The position numbers and the translations under genes were made by a program. A stretch of 5,415 bases of DNA, from assembly GCA_031286025.1 (NCBI GenBank), contig JAITVB010000133.1, positions 1 through 5,415 of the forward strand, read 5' to 3'. Under the pieces are notes generated by a model that worked only from the letters and a program-made list of their open reading frames with translations, had not been told where the DNA came from and searched no databases. Below, piece by piece: positions 1 through 5,415 of this stretch (position 1 is its first letter; each line of letters opens with the position of its first letter). The DNA comes from Rikenellaceae bacterium (GTDB lineage: Bacteria > Bacteroidota > Bacteroidia > Bacteroidales > Rikenellaceae).

Positions 1-226
1 CGGTCTTCGCCGCCGCGGCTTCTCATCGGAACAGGTCGGCCAGATTCAGGACATCTTCCGCCTCCTCTTCCAAAGCGGCATGATCTATTCCAAAGCCTGC
101 GACCTCATCGAGGAAACCATCCCCAAAAGCCCCGAACGCGACGAAATCACCACCTTCGTCCGTACCTCCAAACGAGGCATCCTCAAACCTTATAATCCCC
201 GTAAAAAGGACGAGGACGCTGAGTAG
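1..226 (+). CDS. lpxA: LpxA, UDP-N-acetylglucosamine O-acyltransferase (C-terminal part)
   Basis: Only the last 74 codons are in the window (reading frame begins at base 2, TAG at 224-226); the start lies upstream. The piece opens with GLRRRGFS, the signature just after the left-handed beta-helix of LpxA (GLKRRGFS in E. coli). It continues as the helical C-terminal domain (EQVGQIQDIFRLLF, then a second helix SKACDLIEETI) and ends with FVRTSKRGI, matching the family's F..RS.RG(I/L) ending. A charged tail KPYNPRKKDEDAE follows. LpxA is a cytoplasmic trimer that transfers a 3-hydroxyacyl chain from ACP to UDP-GlcNAc, the first step of lipid A synthesis, so the organism is probably a Gram-negative with LPS. 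The N-terminal hexapeptide repeats and catalytic His are not visible. The related acyltransferase LpxD is less likely because its C-terminus lacks this motif. Confidence 0.87.
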   Translation, partial: GLRRRGFSSEQVGQIQDIFRLLFQSGMIYSKACDLIEETIPKSPERDEITTFVRTSKRGILKPYNPRKKDEDAE

Positions 227-279
227 CAGAGTTGCCTTTGACCACGTTTTTTATAAAAAATCAACTTCAAGACTTTGGA

Positions 280-298
280 GGGAAAGTTGTGCTTTCCC
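280..298 (+). other. Perfect 7-bp hairpin between lpxA and rlmB
   Basis: GGGAAAG (280-286) is followed by a 5-nt loop TTGTG (287-291) and CTTTCCC (292-298), a perfect stem. No T-run follows, so it does not look like an intrinsic terminator. It overlaps the 5' end of repeat copy A and lies 34 nt before the rlmB start. It may be a structure in the rlmB leader or part of an intergenic repeat. The pairing is seen directly; the role is unknown. Confidence 0.45.
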
Positions 299-317
299 GA
301 ATGGACTTTGCTGTAAA
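286..317 (+). repeat. Intergenic repeat, copy A (upstream of rlmB)
   Basis: This 32-nt stretch begins GTTGTGCTTTCC and ends TTTGCTGTAAA, and it matches 2812-2843 in the same orientation. The first 12 bases agree at 11 positions and the last 11 at all positions, while the middle 9 agree at 3 (25/32 overall). It ends 15 nt before the rlmB ATG. It may be a dispersed intergenic repeat or a shared leader element; two copies cannot tell which. Confidence 0.5.
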
Positions 318-332
318 CGGTAAGTACATATT

Positions 333-1103
333 ATGGAAAACATCATTTTTGGGGTGCGCCCCGTCATCGAAACCATCGAGGCCGGACGACAAATCGACAA
401 AGTAATGGTCAAAAAGGGCGCCGACGGCCTCGGCGTCCAACATCTCCGCGAACTGTGCCGTACCCGGAAAATCCAGTTGCAGGACGTCCCTGTCGAGAAA
501 CTCAACCGCCTCGTCCGCGGCGGAAACCACCAGGGCGTCGTCGCCCAGGCTTCTGCCGTCGAATACGCCGACATTGCCGAAGTGGTTGCCGAAGTGCAGG
601 AACGCGGCGAAACACCGCTGATCGTCGTCTTCGATGGTGTGACCGACGTCCGCAATTTCGGCGGCATCGCCCGCAGCGCCGAGTGTGCCGGAGCCCATGC
701 CCTGATCATGCCGACGAAGAACAGCGCTCCCGTCGGCGCCGACGCCGTCAAAACCTCGGCCGGTGCGCTGAACCGCATCCCCGTGTGCCGCGTGGGCAGT
801 GTCCGCAACACGCTGCGTTACCTTCAGGAACAAGGGATGCAGGTGGTCGCCGCCAACGAAAAAAGTGACATGCTCCTCTACGATACCGACTTGGCGAAAC
901 CCACCGTGTTGGTGATGGGCAGCGAAGAAACCGGCATCTCGAAAGAGATTCTCAAAATATGCGACGCCACGTTGGCGATCCCCTTGAAAGGAACCATCGA
1001 ATCGCTAAACGTATCAGCAGCCGCAGCCGTGATACTGTTCGAAGTGGTGCGCCAACGCCTGGCCCCGAAAAAGAAGGCTGTCCGCACCGCCGCCAAAAAA
1101 TAG
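333..1103 (+). CDS. rlmB: RlmB-like 23S rRNA 2'-O-ribose methyltransferase (SpoU/TrmH family)
   Basis: This 256-residue SPOUT-class methyltransferase is predicted to move a methyl group from S-adenosylmethionine to a ribose 2'-OH; for true RlmB the target is G2251 (E. coli numbering) of the 23S peptidyl-transferase loop. The N-terminal RNA-recognition domain (about 1-85) starts IFGVRPVIETI and contains GNHQGVVA (64-71). The catalytic domain carries the three SpoU motifs: motif 1 at 101-120 (DGVTDVRNFGGIARS, with N108 and R114), motif 2 at 194-201 (VMGSEETG) and motif 3 at 216-228 (IPLKGTIESLNVS). The usual DPRN reads DVRN here, a mild change. The protein ends in a lysine-rich tail (APKKKAVRTAAKK). 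Length is normal for RlmB. The ATG at 333 gives the expected family N-terminus; no strong Shine-Dalgarno is seen. Family membership is secure; the exact RNA target is inferred, and another TrmH-family specificity is possible. It has no evident link to the leu genes. Confidence 0.9.
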   Translation: MENIIFGVRPVIETIEAGRQIDKVMVKKGADGLGVQHLRELCRTRKIQLQDVPVEKLNRLVRGGNHQGVVAQASAVEYADIAEVVAEVQERGETPLIVVFDGVTDVRNFGGIARSAECAGAHALIMPTKNSAPVGADAVKTSAGALNRIPVCRVGSVRNTLRYLQEQGMQVVAANEKSDMLLYDTDLAKPTVLVMGSEETGISKEILKICDATLAIPLKGTIESLNVSAAAAVILFEVVRQRLAPKKKAVRTAAKK

Positions 1104-1179
1104 TTTTCTTGATTTTGTGGTCGATTTCACGGAAAATATATTCCAGGAAATCAGTATCTTAAAATAAAAATTAGACAAG

Positions 1180-1211
1180 TTGGGCATCGTAATCCATCCC
1201 AAATCGGATTA
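1180..1211 (+). promoter_or_regulatory. Two mutually exclusive hairpins upstream of leuA
   Basis: Two stems share bases. The first pairs TTGGG-(C)-AT (1180-1187, one bulged C) with ATCCCAA (1196-1202) around an 8-nt loop. The second pairs TAATCC (1190-1195) with GGATTA (1206-1211) around a 10-nt loop. They cannot form together. A direct repeat TCGGA (1204-1208, 1212-1216) overlaps the second. The elements lie about 40-70 nt before the -7 box, so on DNA they could be operator half-sites, and on RNA they would belong to the 3' end of the rlmB transcript. No T-run follows, so a classical terminator is not supported. The function is conjecture. Confidence 0.28.
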
Positions 1212-1250
1212 TCGGAAGTGCAGAATTTTTATGTCATTGTGAAAATTTTA

Positions 1251-1258
1251 TACTTTTG
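1251..1258 (+). promoter_or_regulatory. Putative leu promoter -7 box (TACTTTTG)
   Basis: TACTTTTG matches the Bacteroidota -7 consensus TAnnTTTG exactly and lies in the AT-rich gap before leuA. The T-run at 1226-1230 is at about the right distance for the -33 element, but no clean TTTG is there, so that half is weak. Transcription from it would start near 1263-1266 and give a leader of only about 20 nt, leaving no room for a leader-peptide attenuator. A GGAG at 1274-1277 sits 5 nt before the leuA ATG and could aid initiation. Confidence 0.55.
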
Positions 1259-1282
1259 TCTAATTTTACATGCGGAGAAATT

Positions 1283-2797
1283 ATGTCAGACCGATTGTTT
1301 GTATTTGACACCACGCTGCGCGATGGGGAACAGGTCCCTGGTTGCCAACTGAATACGATTGAAAAGATTGAGGTGGCCCGAGCGTTGGAGGTTTTGGGGG
1401 TGGATGTGATCGAAGCGGGTTTCCCGATTTCTAGTCCGGGCGACTTCAATTCGGTGCGCGAAATCTCGAAAGCAGTGACCTGGCCGACGATCTGCGCGCT
1501 GACCCGTGCGGTCGAGAAAGACATAGAAGTGGCTGCCGACGCGCTCCTCTATGCCAAGAAAAAACGGATCCACACCGGTATAGGAGTCTCTTACTACCAT
1601 ATCCACCACAAGCTCAAGTCAACCCCCGACGAGATCATCGAACGCGCGGTAGCGGCGGTGAAATATGCCCGGAAATTTGTCGAAGACGTCGAGTTTTACG
1701 CCGAAGACGCGGGCCGGGCCGACAATGAATACCTGGCCCGCGTAATCGAAGCGGTGATCAAGGCCGGGGCAACGACGGTCAATATTCCCGACACGACGGG
1801 CTATTGCTTGCCGACAGAATACGGTGCGAAAATAAAGTACCTGTGTGACAACGTGCGGGGAATCGAGAACGCGATTATTGCGACACACTGCCACAACGAC
1901 CTGGGAATGGCGACAGCCAACACGATGGCCGGTGTGATCAACGGCGCGCGGCAGGTCGAGGTGACGATCAACGGTATCGGCGAACGTGCGGGCAACACTT
2001 CCCTCGAAGAGGTGGCGATGATCCTGCGCTGCCATAAGGGCTTGGGCGTCGACACGAACATCAACACGCAGAAGATCACCGAGGTAAGCCGGATGGTGTC
2101 GAACCTGATGAATATGCCCGTACAGCCCAACAAGGCGATCGTGGGGCGCAATGCGTTTGCCCACTCGTCGGGCATTCACCAGGACGGGGTGTTGAAATAC
2201 CGTGAGAATTACGAGATCATCGATCCGAAGGAGATCGGTCTCGACGAGTCGTCGATCGTACTCACGGCGCGCAGCGGCCGGGCGGCCCTCAAGCATCGCC
2301 TTGAACTGCTCGGATTTATGCTCGACGGCGAGGAACTCGACAAGATTTACGACGAATTTTTAAAATTGGCCGATAAAAAGAAGGATATCCGCGACGAAGA
2401 CCTGCTCATATTGGCGGGTGACACGACGGGTACGGGTCGGGGCAAGATCCGGATCAAGCGCCTGCAAGTGTTGGCGGGTACGCTGTTACCGACGGCGGCG
2501 GTGGTGTTGGACATCAATGGCACCGAGTTTACGGCGTCGGCAACGGGCAACGGGCCGGTCGACGCGGCGGTGACGGCGATCAAGTCGGTGGTCGGCAAGC
2601 AGGTATTGATCCGCGAGTTCCTGATCCAGGCGATGACCAAGGGGAGCAACGACGTGGGCCGTGTCCACATCCAGATCCAACACCTTGAATCGAACCATTT
2701 GGTGCATGGCTTCGCAGCCCATACCGACGTGGTCAGGGCCGCGGTCGAAGCGTTCGTTGATGGCTTGAACAAACTGATGAACCTCGAAGAGAAATAA
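1283..2797 (+). CDS. leuA: 2-isopropylmalate synthase LeuA
   Basis: LeuA condenses acetyl-CoA with 2-ketoisovalerate to 2-isopropylmalate, the committed step of leucine synthesis. The 504-residue protein has an N-terminal HMG-CoA-lyase-like TIM barrel: DTTLRDGEQ (9-17, metal ligand D14, catalytic R13), THCHNDLG (201-208, metal ligands H202 and H204) and GIGERAGN (231-238). [12 protein letters not shown] (291-302) lies in the linker region. The C-terminal regulatory LeuA dimer domain runs from about 390 to the end and includes TGNGPVDA (421-428) and a GRVHIQIQ strand; this domain normally mediates leucine feedback inhibition. I chose ATG 1283 because it yields the family start ([17 protein letters not shown]) and has GGAG 5 nt upstream. 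An in-frame TTG at 1256 overlaps the promoter box and adds an unfamilial extension. Y139 in VEFYAEDAG is unlike the Ser of E. coli LeuA, so citramalate synthase activity cannot be excluded. It is the first gene of the leu cluster, with leuC 65 nt downstream. Confidence 0.93.
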   Translation: MSDRLFVFDTTLRDGEQVPGCQLNTIEKIEVARALEVLGVDVIEAGFPISSPGDFNSVREISKAVTWPTICALTRAVEKDIEVAADALLYAKKKRIHTGIGVSYYHIHHKLKSTPDEIIERAVAAVKYARKFVEDVEFYAEDAGRADNEYLARVIEAVIKAGATTVNIPDTTGYCLPTEYGAKIKYLCDNVRGIENAIIATHCHNDLGMATANTMAGVINGARQVEVTINGIGERAGNTSLEEVAMILRCHKGLGVDTNINTQKITEVSRMVSNLMNMPVQPNKAIVGRNAFAHSSGIHQDGVLKYRENYEIIDPKEIGLDESSIVLTARSGRAALKHRLELLGFMLDGEELDKIYDEFLKLADKKKDIRDEDLLILAGDTTGTGRGKIRIKRLQVLAGTLLPTAAVVLDINGTEFTASATGNGPVDAAVTAIKSVVGKQVLIREFLIQAMTKGSNDVGRVHIQIQHLESNHLVHGFAAHTDVVRAAVEAFVDGLNKLMNLEEK

Positions 2798-2811
2798 ACG
2801 GGGTAGTAGTA

Positions 2812-2843
2812 GTTGCGCTTTCCAGATGTGGATTTGCTGTAAA
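2812..2843 (+). repeat. Intergenic repeat, copy B (upstream of leuC)
   Basis: This is the second copy of the 32-nt element at 286-317, beginning GTTGCGCTTTCC and ending TTTGCTGTAAA. It lies between the leuA stop and the leuC start and ends 19 nt before the leuC ATG. The left hairpin arm of copy A is replaced here by a TAGTAGTAG run (2804-2812). A different small stem can form, TCCA-GATG-TGGA (2821-2832). The first hairpin is therefore not conserved, while the flanking sequence blocks are. Confidence 0.5.
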
Positions 2844-2862
2844 TCAGACAAAAGATAAAAAG

Positions 2863-4239
2863 ATGGGAAAAACATTATTCGACAAAGTGTGGGACAAGCA
2901 CGTCGTCCGTGAGCTCGACGGCGGCCGCTGTGTATTATATATCGACCGGCAATACATCCACGAGGTAACTTCTCCCGTGGCTTTCGCTGACTTGCGCACC
3001 CGGGGGCTGAAGATTTACCGTCCCGACCAGATCACGGCAACCCCCGACCACAACGTGCCCACCATCGACCAACATTTGCCCCTCGAAGCCGGTGAATCCA
3101 AAGACCAGGTCGATACCCTGGCCCGTAACTGTGTCGATTTCGGCGTCGAATATTTCGCCCTCGAAAACCCCAACCACGGCGTGGTACACATCATCGGCCC
3201 CGAAATGGGCCTCACCCGACCCGGCATGACCATCGTCTGCGGCGACAGCCACACCTCGACCCACGGGGCGTTCGGCGCCGTGGCCTTCGGCATCGGCACC
3301 TCGGAAGTCGAAATGGTCTTCGCCTCGCAGTGCATCCTCCAACCCAAGCCCAAACGGATGCGCATCACCGTCAACGGCAAACCGGGCAAAGGCGTGGGAG
3401 CCAAAGACATCGTACTGCACATCATCTCGAAAATCTCGGCCTCGGGCGGCACGGGCCACTTCATCGAATTTGCCGGCGAAGCGATCCGCGGCCTGTCGAT
3501 GGAAGGCCGGATGACGGTTTGCAACATGAGCATCGAGTGCGGTGCCCGCGGCGGCATCATCGCTCCGGACGAAACCACGTTTACCTATCTGAAAGGCCGC
3601 GCACGTGCGCCGCAGGGAGCCGAATGGGACAAGGCCGTTGCCCGTTGGAAAGAACTTTACACGGATGCCGACGCCAAGTTCGATACCGAATACACGTTCG
3701 ACACCGCCGACATCGAACCGATGATCACCTACGGCACGAACCCGGGCATGGGCATGGGCATCACCGGCAGAATTCCCGCCGGCAGCGACCCGAAAGCGTT
3801 GGCCTATATGGGTTTTAAAGAGGGAGATCCAATGCTCGGCAAGCACGTCGACTATGTATTCGTCGGCAGTTGCACCAACGGCCGCATCGAAGATTTTCGC
3901 GAATTTGCCAACGCCGTAAAGGGCCGGAAAAAAGCCGACAACATCACGGCGTGGTTGGTGCCTGGCAGCAAAATGGTTGAGAAACAAGCCTATGAAGAAG
4001 GTTTGGTCGACATTCTGAAAGCCGCGGGTTTCGAATTCCGCCAACCGGGCTGCTCGGCTTGCCTGGCAATGAACGCCGACAAGATTCCGGCCGGAAAATA
4101 TTCGGTATCGACCTCGAACCGCAACTTCGAAGGCCGCCAGGGTCCCGGTGCACGCACGCTGTTGGCCGGCCCGTTGGTGGCTGCCGCTGCTGCCGTAACG
4201 GGGGTGGTGACCGACCCTCGGAAGCTCTTCAACCTATAG
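2863..4239 (+). CDS. leuC: 3-isopropylmalate dehydratase large subunit LeuC
   Basis: LeuC is the catalytic, [4Fe-4S]-bearing subunit of isopropylmalate isomerase. With LeuD it converts 2-isopropylmalate to 3-isopropylmalate through a dehydration-rehydration in the cytoplasm. The 458-residue sequence is collinear with E. coli LeuC. It shows [17 protein letters not shown] (25-41), DHN (62-64), [19 protein letters not shown] (121-139) and GTSEVE (145-150). [15 protein letters not shown] (211-225) follows, then APDETTF (234-240). The cluster ligands are C337 (VGSCTNGR) and C397 with C400 (PGCSAC), and [12 protein letters not shown] (416-427) follows. No residue expected for activity is missing. 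The ATG at 2863 gives the standard N-terminus ([15 protein letters not shown]) and is preceded by an A-rich stretch rather than a Shine-Dalgarno. leuD begins 29 nt downstream, fitting co-expression of the two subunits. Codons end mostly in C, unlike leuA, where G endings prevail. Confidence 0.97.
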   Translation: MGKTLFDKVWDKHVVRELDGGRCVLYIDRQYIHEVTSPVAFADLRTRGLKIYRPDQITATPDHNVPTIDQHLPLEAGESKDQVDTLARNCVDFGVEYFALENPNHGVVHIIGPEMGLTRPGMTIVCGDSHTSTHGAFGAVAFGIGTSEVEMVFASQCILQPKPKRMRITVNGKPGKGVGAKDIVLHIISKISASGGTGHFIEFAGEAIRGLSMEGRMTVCNMSIECGARGGIIAPDETTFTYLKGRARAPQGAEWDKAVARWKELYTDADAKFDTEYTFDTADIEPMITYGTNPGMGMGITGRIPAGSDPKALAYMGFKEGDPMLGKHVDYVFVGSCTNGRIEDFREFANAVKGRKKADNITAWLVPGSKMVEKQAYEEGLVDILKAAGFEFRQPGCSACLAMNADKIPAGKYSVSTSNRNFEGRQGPGARTLLAGPLVAAAAAVTGVVTDPRKLFNL

Positions 4240-4268
4240 TTTCTGACTGACGAGAAAAAACGAAAAAT

Positions 4269-4859
4269 ATGGTAATTCCCAAATTCGAAAAATTGGTTTC
4301 GAGTGCCGTGCCCCTAAAGGTGGAAAACGTCGACACCGACCAGATCATTCCCGCCCGTTTTCTGAAGGCGGTGGCCCGCGAAGGCTTCGGTGACAACCTG
4401 TTCCGCGACTGGCGCTATGATGGTCAGGGCAGCCCGGTGGCGTTGTTCCCGATGAACGACAAGCGCTACAACGGTCAAATTCTCGTGGCCGGTAAAAATT
4501 TTGGCAGCGGTTCTTCGCGCGAACATGCGGCATGGGCTATCTATGACGGCGGTTTCAACGTGGTCGTGTCGAGTTTCTTTGCAGACATTTTTAAGAATAA
4601 CGCGCTGAACAACGGCCTGTTGCCGGTACAGGTATCTGAAACGTTCCTCGAAAAGATCTTCGAGGCGATCGAAGCCGATCCGGCCACACAATTCGAGATT
4701 GATCTTGAAAACCAAAACCTTACCATCGTATCCTCCGGCGAAAAAACAAACTTCGACATCGACGCCTACAAAAAGCAATGCTTGCTGAACGGGTATGACG
4801 ATGTGGATTATTTGGTGAGTATTCGGGGGGAGATCGAAAAATTCGAGCAAGTCCGCTAA
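4269..4859 (+). CDS. leuD: 3-isopropylmalate dehydratase small subunit LeuD
   Basis: LeuD is the swivelling-domain partner of LeuC and completes the isomerase active site with substrate-binding residues. The 196-residue protein shows the two hallmark motifs: [13 protein letters not shown] (20-32) and [17 protein letters not shown] (75-91), the latter with the S-S-R-E-H residues that contact substrate. It also shows [11 protein letters not shown] (110-120), typical of the long bacterial LeuD type that pairs with a LeuC of about 460 residues. Length agrees with E. coli LeuD (about 200). The ATG at 4269 gives the expected N-terminal M..F..L.S..VPL pattern. It lies 29 nt after leuC, and the next recognised leu gene, leuB, begins only after a 387-nt interval, which is unusually long for this cluster. 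Confidence 0.97.
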   Translation: MVIPKFEKLVSSAVPLKVENVDTDQIIPARFLKAVAREGFGDNLFRDWRYDGQGSPVALFPMNDKRYNGQILVAGKNFGSGSSREHAAWAIYDGGFNVVVSSFFADIFKNNALNNGLLPVQVSETFLEKIFEAIEADPATQFEIDLENQNLTIVSSGEKTNFDIDAYKKQCLLNGYDDVDYLVSIRGEIEKFEQVR

Positions 4860-4918
4860 GCCATGAGGCGAAAAATCCCGGCGCTCCTCTTTCTTTGCGT
4901 GTCGACCGAGGTCTATAA

Positions 4919-5186
4919 GGATCACCTCCATGTCGAGGACAACCACCGGGGCCGTATGATCCAGACTTCCACGCTGTGGCGGATCCGAGAGGAGTTGGGG
5001 CGAGAGATAACCGACCGACTCGTGGCAGCCGTCCTGACGCTCGGCGACTGCCTGCAAAACCGCCCGCCTTTTACCGAGCGGACAAAGAGGAAAAGTTGTC
5101 CGGCAAAATAGAATGATACGATTTGTGCCACGCCCTGATCCTGCAAGACCGTGAGTCGAACAACGGCCGGGGGAAAGAGGTGATCC
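4919..5186. repeat. Long-range 10-bp inverted repeat in the leuD-leuB interval
   Basis: GGATCACCTC (4919-4928) is the exact reverse complement of GAGGTGATCC (5177-5186). Similarity does not extend outward. The left arm, with one more C (to 4929), equals the near-universal 3' end of 16S rRNA; the right arm therefore resembles an extended Shine-Dalgarno. A nearby GAGGT (4908-4912) can pair with ACCTC (4924-4928) instead, so two alternative structures exist. The match is seen directly; any role is speculative. Confidence 0.35.
5079..5102 (+). other. 7-bp hairpin in the leuD-leuB interval
   Basis: CGGACAA (5079-5085) and TTGTCCG (5096-5102) form a perfect 7-bp stem around a 10-nt purine-rich loop (AGAGGAAAAG). 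The bases after it are GCAAAATAG, with no T-run, so Rho-independent termination is unlikely. It could be a processing or stabilising structure between leuD and leuB, or a chance palindrome. Confidence 0.35.
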
Positions 5187-5246
5187 GCAGCGAAATTGCA
5201 AAAACCGGGTTCCGGGTAGAAAAAATAACGATGGATTAAAATCACA

Positions 5247-5415
5247 ATGGAAAAGAAAATAGCCCTCCTTGCAGGAGATGGAATCGGCCCTGAGATCATG
5301 ACCGAAGCGCTGAAGGCGATGGACGCCGTTGCCGCGAAATTCGGCCATAAATTCAATTATACCCACGCGTTGGTGGGTGCTTCGGCGATCGACGCCGTGG
5401 GCGATCCTTATCCTG
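5247..5415 (+). CDS. leuB: 3-isopropylmalate dehydrogenase LeuB (N-terminal part)
   Basis: The first 56 codons are present and the gene runs off the window edge. LeuB oxidises and decarboxylates 3-isopropylmalate to 2-ketoisocaproate with NAD+, completing the leucine-specific steps begun by LeuA and LeuC/LeuD. The N-terminus reads [16 protein letters not shown], the GDGIGPE motif (10-16) of the decarboxylating dehydrogenase family. [16 protein letters not shown] (41-56) then matches LeuB proper, where G.a.id..G.PlP precedes the substrate-discriminating helix. Tartrate, isocitrate and homoisocitrate dehydrogenases share the first motif, but the second motif and the neighbours favour LeuB. The ATG at 5247 is the only start that gives the standard N-terminus. 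No Shine-Dalgarno is seen just before it, and no clear TAnnTTTG box lies in the interval, so read-through from leuD is likely. Confidence 0.92.
   Translation, partial: MEKKIALLAGDGIGPEIMTEALKAMDAVAAKFGHKFNYTHALVGASAIDAVGDPYP

Larger units (their letters stand above)
4863..5239 (+). pseudogene. Possible decayed ORF in the leuD-leuB interval
   Basis: The 387-nt interval holds no gene I recognise. An open frame starts ATG at 4863, in the same frame as leuD and one codon past its stop, and runs to TAG at 5109-5111 (82 codons). By hand count its first 66 codons have GC at third positions in 51 and at second positions in 25, like a real gene here. After about 5062 the coding-like signal moves to the frame two bases further on. 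There the sequence reads AFYRADKEEKLSGKIE up to a TGA (5114-5116), then YDLCHALILQDRESNN onward to TAA at 5237-5239. The last 40 codons have GC at positions 1, 2 and 3 of 22, 14 and 27. A single-base deletion or two-base insertion near 5060-5066 plus one nonsense change would explain this. Alternatives are a real 82-residue protein of unknown role, an untranslated leader for leuB, or chance openness in GC-rich DNA. Product unknown. Confidence 0.3.

Noticed and set aside
1256..1282. Upstream TTG start for leuA
   Set aside because: It lies inside the putative -7 box and adds nine residues absent from the family, whereas ATG 1283 has GGAG upstream and gives the standard N-terminus.
1270..1308. 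12-codon ORF (ATG at 1270) overlapping the leuA start, considered as a leucine leader peptide
   Set aside because: It contains no Leu codons, overlaps leuA itself and has no downstream attenuator.
1619..2296. 225-codon minus-strand open frame opposite leuA
   Set aside because: It is a shadow of the well-conserved LeuA barrel region, with no domain of its own.
2935..4044. 369-codon open frame on the minus strand opposite leuC
   Set aside because: LeuC is unmistakable on the + strand, and GC-rich third positions keep the antisense frame free of stops. The antisense protein shows no recognisable domain.
5061..5072. Programmed ribosomal frameshift joining the two coding-like frames
   Set aside because: There is no slippery heptamer at the change-over (CGCCCGCCTTTT), and the TGA downstream would stop the product anyway.
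5114..5116. TGA within the second coding-like frame read as selenocysteine or programmed readthrough
   Set aside because: No selenoprotein family is recognisable, no SECIS-like hairpin directly follows, and the frame has no start of its own. Decay is simpler.
4314..5366. 350-codon minus-strand open frame spanning leuD, the interval and the leuB start
   Set aside because: It is antisense to two firm genes. In the interval the G+C pattern by codon position (high third, low second) fits the + strand better, and no motif was recognised.
1..5415. tRNA or rRNA genes, CRISPR array, insertion sequence or phage genes
   Set aside because: Nothing in the gaps resembles a tRNA cloverleaf, regularly spaced repeats, a transposase or an integrase. 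The only rRNA-like match is the isolated 11-mer at 4919-4929.

Overview
The window is a stretch of chromosomal housekeeping DNA with all genes on the + strand. It most likely comes from a fairly GC-rich member of the Bacteroidota, and an Alistipes-like Bacteroidales would fit. The grounds are the protein sequences as I recall the families, a perfect TAnnTTTG-type -7 box in front of leuA, and A-rich start contexts with little Shine-Dalgarno sequence. The genus is inference.

Layout: the C-terminal 74 codons of lpxA (lipid A synthesis, to 226); a 106-nt gap with a hairpin and copy A of a short repeat; a complete rlmB-like SpoU/TrmH rRNA 2'-O-methyltransferase gene (333-1103); a 179-nt AT-rich gap with two mutually exclusive hairpins and the putative leu promoter; leuA (1283-2797); a 65-nt gap with repeat copy B; leuC (2863-4239); leuD (4269-4859); an unusual 387-nt interval; and the first 56 codons of leuB (5247 to the window edge).

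leuA, leuC, leuD and leuB encode the whole route from 2-ketoisovalerate to 2-ketoisocaproate. LeuA condenses 2-ketoisovalerate with acetyl-CoA, the LeuC/LeuD heterodimer isomerises 2-isopropylmalate to 3-isopropylmalate, and LeuB oxidatively decarboxylates it. The order A-C-D-B with short gaps between A, C and D suggests one transcript starting near 1260.

I see no clearly new biological system. Three things deserve a second look. The first is a short sequence shared by the two gaps just upstream of rlmB and leuC. The second is the leuD-leuB interval, which has coding-like base composition in two successive frames, an internal stop, a 7-bp hairpin and a 10-bp long-range inverted repeat, and may be a decayed gene. 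The third is an active-site pattern in LeuA that appears to mix isopropylmalate synthase and citramalate synthase features.
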